NCBI GenBank assembly: GCA_040508515.1
Contig: JBEVMS010000025.1
Coordinates: 1-11,377, forward strand
Source: JBEVMS01 sp040508515
GTDB taxonomy: Bacteria; Pseudomonadota; Gammaproteobacteria; Xanthomonadales; Rhodanobacteraceae
DNA: 11,377 nt
Direction: 5' to 3'
Made by a program: the position numbers and the translations under genes. Shown in pieces: positions 1 through 7,039 of the stretch (its first letter is position 1; the number at the start of each line of letters is the position of its first letter). The notes under the pieces are model-generated. The model saw only the letters and a program-made list of their open reading frames with translations. It searched no databases and had not been told where the DNA came from.

Positions 1-1474
1 CGTTGACGATCGAGGCCGGCGTGAAGCCGCGCTCGAAGGCCGCCGAATAGATGTAGGGCTTGAAGCTCGATCCAGGCTGACGCGCGGCCATGATGGCGCG
101 GTTGAACTTGCTGCGCAGAAAGTTGAAACCGCCTGCCAGCGCCTGGATCGCGCCGTCTTCCGGACGGATCGAGGCGACCGCGCCCTGCACCTTGGGAATT
201 TGCGTCAGCTGCCAGGCGTTGTTGCCGTCACGCATCAGCCGCACGATGTCGCCGCGGGCGAGCACGGCGGCAACCGTCTTGGGCGCGGCGCCGATCCGGC
301 TGTCGTTGACGTAAGGACGGGCCCAGGCCACGGCGGCCAGATCCAGTTGCGCGTTCTGGCCATTGCCCAGATAGACCGTGGCGGCGGTGACGTTGCTGAC
401 GGTGACGATGCCTGGCTGCATACCGGCGATGTCGGTGTAGCTGGAAAGAATCCGCTCGTAGTCTTCCTGGGTGGCCTGGGGGCTGAGTTCCTGATGGGCT
501 TCGGGACCGCGCCAGCCGTGCCGGCGGTCGTATGCGATCAGGCCGGTGCGCAGCGCCTTCACTGCGTCATCCTGACGCGCGCTGTCGATGGTGGTCTTGA
601 CCACGTAACCCTCGGTCAACGCGTCATTGCCCAGGCGGTCGAGCACTTGCTGGCGCACCATTTCGGCCAAGTAGGGCGCTTCCACTTCGATCGGTGGCTC
701 GTGCGCAGTCGCGTCGTTGGGTTCGCCGATCGCCTCGTCGTACTGCGCCTTGCTGATGTAACGGTTTTCCAGCATCTGCCCCAGCACCCAGTTGCGACGC
801 AGCAGCATGCGCTTGGGGTTGCTGGTCGGGTTGACCAGCGAGGGCAACTGGAATGTGGAAGCGAGGGTGGCGCACTGGGCGATGCTCAACTGGTCGAGCG
901 TCTTGCCGTAGTAATAGGCCGCCGCTGCCGCCACGCCGTAGGAGCGATGGCCCAAAAACATCTTGTTGAGATAAAGCTCAAGGATCTGATCCTTGGTCAG
1001 CTCATGCTCCATGCTCAGCGCGATGAAGATTTCGGTGAGCTTGCGCGAGTAGAGCTTTTCCGGGCTGAGGAAAAAATTTCGCGCGACCTGCTGGGTAATC
1101 GTCGAGCCACCCGGGCCTTTGTCGCCGCCGGACAGCACCACATGCAGGCCGGCGCGGACCAGGCCGTGCCAGTCCACGCCCGGATGGTTGTAGAAGTTGG
1201 CGTCCTCGGCGGACAGCACCGCGTGCTTGAGCTTGTCTGGCACCTGCTCGATCGCCACCGGGATGCGCCGGGTTTCGCCGAAACTGGCGATCAGCTTGCC
1301 GTCGCTGCTGAGCACCTTCAGCGGCACCTGCATGTGGTAATCCTTCAGCACCGCCACCGACGGCAGGCGCGGGGCGATCAGCCAATAGGCCACGCCCACG
1401 GCGGCGACGCCGAGCAACAGGCCGGTGAAGGCCAGGATCAACGCCCAGCGCAGCAAACGCTTGAAAATTCTCAT
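1..1474 (-). CDS. mrcA: Penicillin-binding protein 1A, N-terminal part (cut by left edge)
   Basis: Bifunctional peptidoglycan synthase of the inner membrane: it polymerises lipid II glycan strands (GT51 domain) and cross-links the peptides (transpeptidase domain). Reading the minus strand from the ATG at 1474 gives 491 codons with no stop before the window edge. Residues 1-35 are a basic start plus one membrane anchor. The GT51 domain follows, with AEDANFYNHPG (putative catalytic Glu90), GGSTITQQ (122-129), RKLTE (144-148) and ILELYLN (164-170). A linker/OB-like region leads to the transpeptidase domain, whose RQPGSSFKP motif puts the nucleophile at Ser469 and Lys at 472. The KTG and SxN motifs and the C-terminus lie off-window; family members are usually about 800 residues. 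The start is chosen because the membrane anchor begins at once and nothing conserved lies upstream; its ribosome binding site is weak. The gene is divergent from pilM, as in Pseudomonas and Xanthomonas relatives. The family call is very secure. Confidence 0.96.
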   Translation of the reverse strand, partial: MRIFKRLLRWALILAFTGLLLGVAAVGVAYWLIAPRLPSVAVLKDYHMQVPLKVLSSDGKLIASFGETRRIPVAIEQVPDKLKHAVLSAEDANFYNHPGVDWHGLVRAGLHVVLSGGDKGPGGSTITQQVARNFFLSPEKLYSRKLTEIFIALSMEHELTKDQILELYLNKMFLGHRSYGVAAAAAYYYGKTLDQLSIAQCATLASTFQLPSLVNPTSNPKRMLLRRNWVLGQMLENRYISKAQYDEAIGEPNDATAHEPPIEVEAPYLAEMVRQQVLDRLGNDALTEGYVVKTTIDSARQDDAVKALRTGLIAYDRRHGWRGPEAHQELSPQATQEDYERILSSYTDIAGMQPGIVTVSNVTAATVYLGNGQNAQLDLAAVAWARPYVNDSRIGAAPKTVAAVLARGDIVRLMRDGNNAWQLTQIPKVQGAVASIRPEDGAIQALAGGFNFLRSKFNRAIMAARQPGSSFKPYIYSAAFERGFTPASIVN

Positions 1475-1513
1475 CGGTGTCCGGAATAGCGCGACGTGAG
1501 TCAAACAGGCCAG

Positions 1514-1542
1514 AGTATAGAGGTAGCACCATAGGCACCTAA
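1514..1542 (-). promoter_or_regulatory. Candidate sigma70-like promoter for mrcA
   Basis: On the minus strand the -10 candidate TATACT (1519-1514) matches TATAAT in five of six positions. It sits about 40 bases before the mrcA ATG, giving an inferred 5' leader of roughly 30 bases. The -35 position at a 17-base spacing reads TTAGGT (1542-1537), a poor match to TTGACA. The spacer holds a direct repeat of GGTGC (1539-1535 and 1530-1526), which could be a protein-binding site or chance. Only the -10 and its position are persuasive. Confidence 0.38.
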
Positions 1543-1598
1543 TAAATGATGCACTAACGCCACCCGCGCGAGTGCCGCGCCCTGCGGTCGTCGCTATT

Positions 1599-1633
1599 TT
1601 CAAAAGCATTTCGCAGGTGCGAGAGCTTTTGAA
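1599..1633. repeat. Nested inverted repeat in the mrcA-pilM divergent region
   Basis: TTCAAAAGC (1599-1607) and GCTTTTGAA (1625-1633) are perfect 9-base inverted arms. Inside them TCGC (1611-1614) and GCGA (1619-1622) form a second perfect inverted pair around AGGT. Read as RNA or cruciform this is a 9-bp stem, a small 3x2 internal loop, a 4-bp stem and a tetraloop. Neither strand has a T-tract after it, and both flanking genes point away, so it is unlikely to be a terminator. Its centre lies about 70 bases upstream of the inferred pilM transcription start, a place where activators often bind. A role as operator is inference; the symmetry itself is directly seen. Confidence 0.55.
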
Positions 1634-1650
1634 GAAAGTACGCTAGGCCG

Positions 1651-1679
1651 TTGCCAATACATGAATTTTTCGATTTAAT
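1651..1679 (+). promoter_or_regulatory. Sigma70-type promoter for pilMNOPQ
   Basis: TTGCCA (1651-1656) matches the TTGACA -35 box in five of six positions. After an ideal 17-base spacer, TTTAAT (1674-1679) matches TATAAT in five of six. The inferred start is near 1686, giving a leader of about 50 bases before the pilM GTG. The region is AT-rich compared with its surroundings. This placement also argues against the longer reading of pilM that would begin inside the promoter. I found no sigma54 GG-N10-GC element here. Confidence 0.65.
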
Positions 1680-1712
1680 GCCCAGGCTGCCCATACATTT
1701 CAGATCCCGGGC

Positions 1713-1728
1713 ACAGGGGACAGGGGGA
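1713..1728 (+). promoter_or_regulatory. Ribosome binding site of pilM with a duplicated 7-mer
   Basis: Two direct tandem copies of ACAGGGG (1713-1719 and 1720-1726) are followed by GA. The second copy forms a purine-rich Shine-Dalgarno element, AGGGGGA (1722-1728), six bases before the GTG at 1735. This spacing decides the pilM start in favour of 1735 over upstream TTG or ATG codons. The first copy is a second, poorly spaced Shine-Dalgarno-like element. Confidence 0.65.
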
Positions 1729-1734
1729 TTTGCC

Positions 1735-2793
1735 GTGGGTCTTTTTACACCCAAAGCGCCGCCGATGATCGGTGTCGACATCAGCTCGACTGCAGTAAAG
1801 CTCCTGCAGCTCTCCCAGGCTGGCGGGCGCTACCGTGTGGAGCACTACGCGGTCGAGCCCCTGCCTCCGAACGCGGTGGTGGAAAAGAACATCGTCGAGG
1901 TCGAGGCGGTCGGTGAAGCCATTCGCCGCGCGCTGTTGCGTTCCGGCTCCAAGCTCAAGCATGCCGCGGCCGCCGTGGCCGGTTCGGCGGTCATCACCCG
2001 GGTGATTCCGATGGCGGCGGAGCTGTCCGAGGACGATCTGGAGGGCCAGATCCAGGTCGAAGCCAACCAGTACATCCCCTATCCCATCGAAGAGGTCAGC
2101 CTGGACTTCGAGGTGCTCGGCCCGGTTCGCGACAATCCTGAAATGAACAACATTCTGCTGGCCGCCTCGCGGACGGAGAACGTCGACATGCGGGTGGCGG
2201 CGCTGGAACTGGCCGGCCTGACCGCCAAGGTGGTCGATGTGGAAGCCTTTGCGATGGAGAACGCCTTCGCGATGGTCGCCGACCAATTGGCGGTGGCGCG
2301 CGATGCGCTGGTGGCGGTGGTGGACATCGGCGCCACCATGACCACGCTGTCGGTATTGCGCAACCAGCGCACCATCTATTCGCGCGAGCAAGTGTTCGGT
2401 GGCAAGCAGCTTACGGATGAAATCATGCGCCGCTACGGCCTTTCCTACGAGGAGGCCGGTCGCGCCAAGCGCAAGGGGGGGCTGCCGGACACCTATCAAG
2501 CTGAGGCGTTGGAGCCGTTCAAGGAATCGCTGGTGCAGCAGATCAGCCGCTTGCTGCAGTTCTTCTTCGCGGGTAGCGAGTACAGCAAGGTCGATCAGGT
2601 GGTGCTGGCCGGCGGCTGTGCCTCCATCGAGGGGATCGGCGGGTTGCTGGAGGAACAATTGGGGATTCCCTGCGTGGTCGCCAACCCGCTGGCGCGGATG
2701 GCGCTGTCGCCCAAATTGCAGGCGCAGACCCTGGCGCAGGATGCGCCAGCCTTGATGATCGCGGTCGGGCTGGCCCTGAGGAGCTTCGGCTGA
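1735..2793 (+). CDS. pilM: Type IV pilus assembly ATPase-like protein PilM
   Basis: Cytoplasmic actin-like (FtsA/MreB fold) protein that binds nucleotide and docks on the N-terminal tail of PilN, linking the cytoplasmic pilus motors to the alignment complex. The GTG start gives 352 residues, about the usual family length. Conserved features are IGVDISSTAVK near residues 12-22 (phosphate-1 loop), VVDIGATMTT near 195-204 (phosphate-2) and VLAGGCASIEG near 290-300 (adenosine-binding). The start is set by the Shine-Dalgarno at 1722-1728 and the upstream promoter. An in-frame TTG at 1651 would add 28 residues with no family look. It is the first gene of pilMNOPQ; its TGA overlaps the pilN ATG by one base, implying translational coupling. 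The call is very secure and the start fairly secure. Confidence 0.96.
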   Translation: MGLFTPKAPPMIGVDISSTAVKLLQLSQAGGRYRVEHYAVEPLPPNAVVEKNIVEVEAVGEAIRRALLRSGSKLKHAAAAVAGSAVITRVIPMAAELSEDDLEGQIQVEANQYIPYPIEEVSLDFEVLGPVRDNPEMNNILLAASRTENVDMRVAALELAGLTAKVVDVEAFAMENAFAMVADQLAVARDALVAVVDIGATMTTLSVLRNQRTIYSREQVFGGKQLTDEIMRRYGLSYEEAGRAKRKGGLPDTYQAEALEPFKESLVQQISRLLQFFFAGSEYSKVDQVVLAGGCASIEGIGGLLEEQLGIPCVVANPLARMALSPKLQAQTLAQDAPALMIAVGLALRSFG

Positions 2794-3488
2794 TGGCGCA
2801 TATCAATCTGCTGCCCTGGCGCACCGAACGACGCAAGCAGCGTGAGCGCGAGTTTTTCATGCAACTGGGCGTGGCGTTCATCGCCGCGTTGGTGTTTCTG
2901 CTGCTGTGGTACTCGTGGATGAGTGCGCGGATCGACAATCAGGCCGAACGCAACCGTTATTTGCAGGGCGAGATCAAGCTGTTGGACGAGCGCATCGTCA
3001 AGATCAAAGACCTGGAGAACGTCCGCAAACGCTTGTTGGCGCGCAAGCAGATCATCGAGCAGTTGCAGGCCAACCGGTCGCAGATGGTCCATCTGTTCGA
3101 TGAACTGGTGAAGACGATTCCCGCCAGCGCGCGGCTGACCGGCTTGAAGCAGACCGGCGATTCCATGTCGCTCGATGGGGTGGCGCAGTCCAATGCCAGC
3201 GTGGCCGAATACATGCGCAATATCGAGGCCTCGCGCTGGATGGGTCACACCGACTTGAGCAAGACCGAAAATACCCACGACACCTCGCGCATGCCCTACG
3301 TGTTCGGCCTGACGGTGGCGCTCAGTCGTCCCGAGTCGGATGAAAACGGCAGCGTGCCTGCACCCGCCGTGTCGTCGCCGCGCGCGGCGGTGGTCCATGC
3401 CAATCCGCCGGTGGTCGCACCGGCTCGGCCTGCCAGCGCCACGGTCAAACCCGCCGCTGCGGCTGGTAACGGAGGGCCGCAGTCATGA
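2793..3488 (+). CDS. pilN: Type IV pilus alignment protein PilN
   Basis: Bitopic inner-membrane protein that forms a heterodimer with PilO and recruits PilM. The N-terminus MAHINLLPWR carries the INLLPWR motif known in this family to bind the PilM groove. A membrane segment spans about residues 25-43, followed by a charged coiled-coil-like stretch (about 45-95) and a small ferredoxin-like periplasmic domain. The last 50 or so residues (from about 178) are a low-complexity Pro/Ala/Val tail, so the protein (231 residues) is longer than the roughly 200 usual in Pseudomonas. A GAGGAG ribosome binding site (2778-2783) lies nine bases before the ATG. The 3' end overlaps pilO by four bases (ATGA). 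Confidence 0.95.
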   Translation: MAHINLLPWRTERRKQREREFFMQLGVAFIAALVFLLLWYSWMSARIDNQAERNRYLQGEIKLLDERIVKIKDLENVRKRLLARKQIIEQLQANRSQMVHLFDELVKTIPASARLTGLKQTGDSMSLDGVAQSNASVAEYMRNIEASRWMGHTDLSKTENTHDTSRMPYVFGLTVALSRPESDENGSVPAPAVSSPRAAVVHANPPVVAPARPASATVKPAAAAGNGGPQS

Positions 3489-4165
3489 AATTCATCGACG
3501 ATCTGCGCAACCTTGACCGCAACAACATCGGCGGTTGGCCTAAGCCGATTAAGAACTTCTTCACCGCGCTGGTATTCGTGCTGGTGGCCTTTCTGGGCTG
3601 GTATCTGGTGGTCAGCGACCAGCAGGACGATCTGCAGGCCCAGGTCACCAAGGAAGACCAATTCAAGCAAGAGTTCGCACAAAAGCAGGCCAAGGCAGTC
3701 AACCTGGAAGCACTGCAGCAGCAGTTGGACCAGATGCAGGACATGCTGCGCCAGTTGCTGCGTCAATTGCCCAGCAAGACCGAAATGCCCGAGCTGTTGG
3801 TGGATATTTCACAGACCGCTCTGTCGGCGGGCCTGGAGACGGAGCTGTTCCAGCCTGGCCCGGAAACGCCGAAGGATTTCTACGCCGAAAAGCCGATCCA
3901 GTTGCGCATGGTCGGCACGTATCACCAATTCGGCGCCTTCATCAGCGGAGTGGCTTCGCTGCCGCGGGTGGTGATTCTTACCCTGCATGACGTATCGCTC
4001 AGTCCGCGCACGCCGCCGGTCAAGGGACAGCCCAGCGATGGCCAACTGGTGCTGCAAGGCACGGTCAAGACGTATCGCTACCTGGAGGACGACGAAAGCG
4101 CCGAAGGCAGTGCGTCCTCCAAAAACAAGAATGCGCCGGCCAACGGCACGGGAGCCAAGCCATGA
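3485..4165 (+). CDS. pilO: Type IV pilus alignment protein PilO
   Basis: Inner-membrane partner of PilN in the PilMNOP alignment subcomplex, which connects the inner-membrane platform to PilP and the PilQ secretin. The 226 residues show a short cytoplasmic N-terminus with the family-like NNIGGWPKPIK stretch, one membrane segment (about 25-43) and a Gln/Asp/Lys-rich coiled coil (about 46-95). A ferredoxin-like domain follows, including the typical LRMVGTYHQFGAFISG stretch. The C-terminus ends in a hydrophilic Asp/Glu/Ser/Asn/Lys-rich tail of about 30 residues, probably disordered. A strong GGAGGG ribosome binding site (3471-3476) lies eight bases before the ATG. It overlaps both pilN and pilP by four bases. 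Confidence 0.95.
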   Translation: MKFIDDLRNLDRNNIGGWPKPIKNFFTALVFVLVAFLGWYLVVSDQQDDLQAQVTKEDQFKQEFAQKQAKAVNLEALQQQLDQMQDMLRQLLRQLPSKTEMPELLVDISQTALSAGLETELFQPGPETPKDFYAEKPIQLRMVGTYHQFGAFISGVASLPRVVILTLHDVSLSPRTPPVKGQPSDGQLVLQGTVKTYRYLEDDESAEGSASSKNKNAPANGTGAKP

Positions 4166-4686
4166 GCCGCACGGTCTCGGTGCGCGTGCTCGCCATGTTT
4201 GGTTTGCTGATTGTGCTCAGCGGCTGCACGCGCGGCACATCGGACCTGCGCGATTGGGTGGCGCAGGAAAAGAGCAAGAAGGGCGCGCCGATCCAGCCCT
4301 TGCCGGTGATCCAGACATTCGAAACGTTCCAGTACAACGATGAGGGCGCTCGCGACCCGTTCAGCGCCAGCGACGCGGAGTTACAGCCGAGCGTCAGCAA
4401 CAGCGGGCCGCGACCGGACGAGAATCGACCCAAGGAGCCGTTGGAATCGTTCGCGTTGGATAGCTTGAAGATGGTCGGTACGGTCGGCAGCGGCGCCACG
4501 ATGGAGGTGCTGATCAAGGACCCTGGCGGCGTGATCTATCGGATTCATCGCAATGAATACATGGGGCAGAACTACGGCCGGGTCACCGCGATCAGCGATG
4601 ACCGCTTGGACCTGGTGGAGCTCATTCCCAACGGCAACGGCGGCTGGATGGAACGCCCGGCCAGCATCGCGCTGAGCGATAAATAA
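4162..4686 (+). CDS. pilP: Type IV pilus lipoprotein PilP
   Basis: Inner-membrane lipoprotein that bridges PilN/PilO to the periplasmic N-domains of the PilQ secretin. The signal peptide ends in the lipobox LSGC (residues 19-22), so Cys22 should be lipidated. A flexible linker with a conserved ARDPFS segment follows, then the C-terminal beta-sandwich (about 90-170) with LDSLKMVGTV and YRIHRNEYMGQNYGRV, both typical of PilP. The length of 174 residues fits the family. A GGGAG ribosome binding site (4150-4154) lies seven bases before the ATG. The stop is 18 bases from the chosen pilQ ATG. Confidence 0.95.
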   Translation: MSRTVSVRVLAMFGLLIVLSGCTRGTSDLRDWVAQEKSKKGAPIQPLPVIQTFETFQYNDEGARDPFSASDAELQPSVSNSGPRPDENRPKEPLESFALDSLKMVGTVGSGATMEVLIKDPGGVIYRIHRNEYMGQNYGRVTAISDDRLDLVELIPNGNGGWMERPASIALSDK

Positions 4687-4704
4687 GGCATTGGGGTGAG
4701 GCGA

Positions 4705-6885
4705 ATGACCAACTACATCAAAACTTTTCAGAGTCGTGCCATGCGCCATGTCAGAAGCCACCTTTTGCTGGGCCTGTCGCTGCTGATCGCCGGCTGGGCC
4801 AACGCCGCCTCGGCCGCCAGTACGCTCAAGGACATCAGCTACGAGGTACTGCCCGGCGGACGCGTCGAGCTGCATATGAATTTCGGTGGTCCGGTGCCGC
4901 AGCCGAAGATCTTCACCACCAACAATCCGCCGCGCATCGCGGTGGATTTCGCCGATACGCAAAGCGCCGCAGCACGCCACCAGGACATCGGCAAGGGCGC
5001 CACGTCGGGTGTCACCGCGATCACCGCGGGCGGCCGCACACGCGTGGTGGTCGAGTTGTACCGCGAGTCCACCTACCGCTCGCATGTGGAAGGCAACGCC
5101 TTGGTGCTGACCGTCAACAACGGTTCGGAGGCGGCCACCACCACCACGGCGGCGGTGATCGATCCGAGCAAGGCGCTGGTGTCCTCAGCGATGGGGCCGG
5201 CGGTATCCAACATCGATTTCCGCCGAGGCGCCAATGGCGAAGGGCGCGTATTGATCAGTTTCAGCGGCAGCGGCGCCAACGCCGACATGCGCCATAACGG
5301 TGACAAGCTGGTGGTCAGCATCGATCACGCCAGCTTGCCGGCTAAGCTGGCGCAGCGCCTGGACGTGCTGGATTTCGCCACGCCGGTGCAATCGATCGTT
5401 ACGCGAGCGGGCAACGGCGGCAGCGGCGTGCATATGGAGATCGCGATCAAGGGCGCGGTGGAAACCTCGGCCTACCAGAGCGGCGATCAGTACGTTATCG
5501 AGGTCACGCCCAAGAAAGCCCCCGAGGCGCAAACCGGCACGCTGGCGCCAGGTCAGGAGCCCACGTACAGCGGCAACCGGGTGACTTTCAATTTTCAGGA
5601 TATTCCGGTGCGCTCGGCATTGCAGTTGCTGGCGGATATCTCCGGGCTCAATCTGGTGGCCTCCGATTCGGTCGCTGGCAGCGTGACCTTACGCCTGGTC
5701 AACGTGCCTTGGGATCAGGCGCTGGACGTCATCCTGCGCGCCAAGAGCCTGGACAAGCGCCGCAGCGGCAACGTGGTGTGGATCGCCCCGCAGGAAGAAC
5801 TGGCCAAGTACGAGCAGAACCTGGCCGATGCGCGATTGAAGGCCGAGGACAACGCCGAGCTGGTCACCGACTACGTGCCGATCAACTATGGCAAGGCCAA
5901 GGACATCGCCAAGCTGTTGACCCAGGGCAGCATGCAAAGCTCCGGTGGGGCGGGAGCTGGCGCGGGCGCCACCAGTTCGCACGGCTTCTTGTCCGCGCGC
6001 GGCAGCGTATCGTTCGATGAGCGCACCAACACCTTGTTGATCAACGACAACGCCGAAAAGGTCCGCGAGTTGCGCGCCCTGATCGCGGTGCTTGATCGCC
6101 CGGTGCAGCAGGTGCTGATCGAATCGCGCATCGTGATCGCCACGGACGACTTCACCCGCGCCCTGGGTGCCAAGTTCGGCGCCAGCGCCACGCGTACCAA
6201 TCCCAGCGGGCAGACCATTTCCACCGGCGGTACGCTGATCACCGATGCCGCGGGCAACGTCACCGGCACCGGCGGGTTGAACGTCAACCTGCCAGCGGCC
6301 ACGCCATCGGGCAGCTTCGGTTTCGCTTTGCTCGGCCGCAACTACGCGCTCGATCTGGAGCTGTCCGCCGCGCAGACCGAGGGAACCAGCGAAACCATCT
6401 CCAGCCCGCGTGTGATCACCGCCAACCAGCAGGAGGCGGTGATCCGGCAAGGTACCGAAATCGGTTATGTGACCTTCCAGAACAGCACCACCGGTGCGGT
6501 CGGCAGCGGCACGGCCACGGTGCAGTTCAAGGATGCCGTGCTGGAGCTCAAGGTCACCCCGACGATCACCTCCGACAGCCGCGTCTATCTGGCGATCAAC
6601 GTCAAGAAGGACGCCCTGGCCGGCTACACCACGGTGCCGGGCAGCGGTCTGGTGCCGAACATCGACACCCGCGAGATCAACACCTCGGTGCTGGTCGACA
6701 ACGGCCAGACGGTGGTGCTGGGCGGCATCTACGAAATCGACAAGCAGAACTCGATCAGCAAGGTGCCTGGGCTGGGCGACATTCCCGGTATCGGCGCGCT
6801 GTTCCGGCAAACCAGCAAGCAGAACAACAAGGCCGAGCTGCTGATCTTCGTCACGCCGAGGATTCTCAGCGAGACTTTGCAGTAA
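4705..6885 (+). CDS. pilQ: Type IV pilus outer-membrane secretin PilQ
   Basis: Forms the multimeric outer-membrane pore through which the pilus passes; also used for DNA uptake where competence occurs. From the ATG at 4705 it is 726 residues. A signal peptide core LLLGLSLLIAGWANA ends near Ala34-Ala37. Two AMIN domains (about 40-145 and 166-268), which bind peptidoglycan, are followed by an STN domain (about 290-350) and the secretin N1/NolW-type domain starting at LVTDYVPINYGKAKDI (386 on), interrupted by a Gly/Ala-rich loop (about 412-424). The secretin beta-barrel domain fills the C-terminal third and ends in VPGLGDIPGIGALFR (687 on) and LLIFVTPRIL. The start is uncertain: a GTG at 4696 has a better-spaced AAGG, and an ATG at 4741 would give a textbook short signal peptide. 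The function is very secure. Confidence 0.95.
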   Translation: MTNYIKTFQSRAMRHVRSHLLLGLSLLIAGWANAASAASTLKDISYEVLPGGRVELHMNFGGPVPQPKIFTTNNPPRIAVDFADTQSAAARHQDIGKGATSGVTAITAGGRTRVVVELYRESTYRSHVEGNALVLTVNNGSEAATTTTAAVIDPSKALVSSAMGPAVSNIDFRRGANGEGRVLISFSGSGANADMRHNGDKLVVSIDHASLPAKLAQRLDVLDFATPVQSIVTRAGNGGSGVHMEIAIKGAVETSAYQSGDQYVIEVTPKKAPEAQTGTLAPGQEPTYSGNRVTFNFQDIPVRSALQLLADISGLNLVASDSVAGSVTLRLVNVPWDQALDVILRAKSLDKRRSGNVVWIAPQEELAKYEQNLADARLKAEDNAELVTDYVPINYGKAKDIAKLLTQGSMQSSGGAGAGAGATSSHGFLSARGSVSFDERTNTLLINDNAEKVRELRALIAVLDRPVQQVLIESRIVIATDDFTRALGAKFGASATRTNPSGQTISTGGTLITDAAGNVTGTGGLNVNLPAATPSGSFGFALLGRNYALDLELSAAQTEGTSETISSPRVITANQQEAVIRQGTEIGYVTFQNSTTGAVGSGTATVQFKDAVLELKVTPTITSDSRVYLAINVKKDALAGYTTVPGSGLVPNIDTREINTSVLVDNGQTVVLGGIYEIDKQNSISKVPGLGDIPGIGALFRQTSKQNNKAELLIFVTPRILSETLQ

Positions 6886-6909
6886 CGGTCGACGCCGATG
6901 AAGCATCAA

Positions 6910-6946
6910 CAAAAGGGGGGGGCGTGAGCCGCCCCTTCTGCTTTTG
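6910..6946 (+). terminator. Intrinsic terminator after pilQ
   Basis: Twenty-four bases after the pilQ stop, GGGGCG (6919-6924) pairs with CGCCCC (6930-6935) around a five-base loop. The T-rich stretch TTCTGCTTTTG follows. An outer pair, CAAAAG (6910-6915) with CTTTTG (6941-6946), could extend the stem across an internal bulge. The left arm contains a run of eight G (6915-6922). The reverse strand also reads as a GC stem followed by CCTTTTG, so the element may work in both directions. It separates the pil operon from the moxR operon. Confidence 0.8.
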
Positions 6947-6980
6947 TGGACGCTAAGCGCTACCTTCGCCTTATCACGAT

Positions 6981-7008
6981 TAAACTTTCGCGGATGCACA
7001 CGGTCAGA
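6981..7008 (+). promoter_or_regulatory. Candidate RpoE (sigmaE)-like promoter for the moxR operon
   Basis: TAAACT (6981-6986) followed by 16 bases and GTCAGA (7003-7008) resembles the extracytoplasmic-function sigma consensus GGAACT-N15..17-GTCNNA that I recall for Xanthomonas RpoE. The -10 element fits fully; the -35 matches in four of six bases, lacking GG. The inferred start near 7014-7016 leaves a leader of about 25 bases before the moxR GTG. No good sigma70 promoter is visible in the 154-base gap 6886-7039. Short degenerate motifs can arise by chance, so this is tentative. Confidence 0.35.
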
Positions 7009-7039
7009 AGTTGCCTGACGTCACACGGGATTACTTACG

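Noticed and set aside
200..1489. A 429-codon plus-strand open frame across the left region
   Set aside because: It is the antisense shadow of the PBP1A gene, whose minus-strand reading shows intact GT51 and transpeptidase motifs.
1534..1555. Possible sigma54 promoter (GGCAC ... TGC) upstream of pilM
   Set aside because: The GG and GC dinucleotides are not separated by ten bases, so the element does not fit the -24/-12 pattern, and a better sigma70 promoter lies downstream.
1675..2658. A 327-codon minus-strand open frame opposite pilM
   Set aside because: Shadow of pilM; its translation looks like reverse-complement composition rather than a protein family.
5689..6999. A 436-codon minus-strand open frame opposite pilQ and its terminator
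   Set aside because: No domain, Arg/Gly/His/Gln-rich composition, and it runs through the terminator hairpin; pilQ on the other strand is unambiguous.
7016..7023. Perfect 8-base palindrome TGACGTCA upstream of moxR
   Set aside because: Eight-base palindromes are common by chance; its symmetry does not extend outward and it lies downstream of the inferred promoter.
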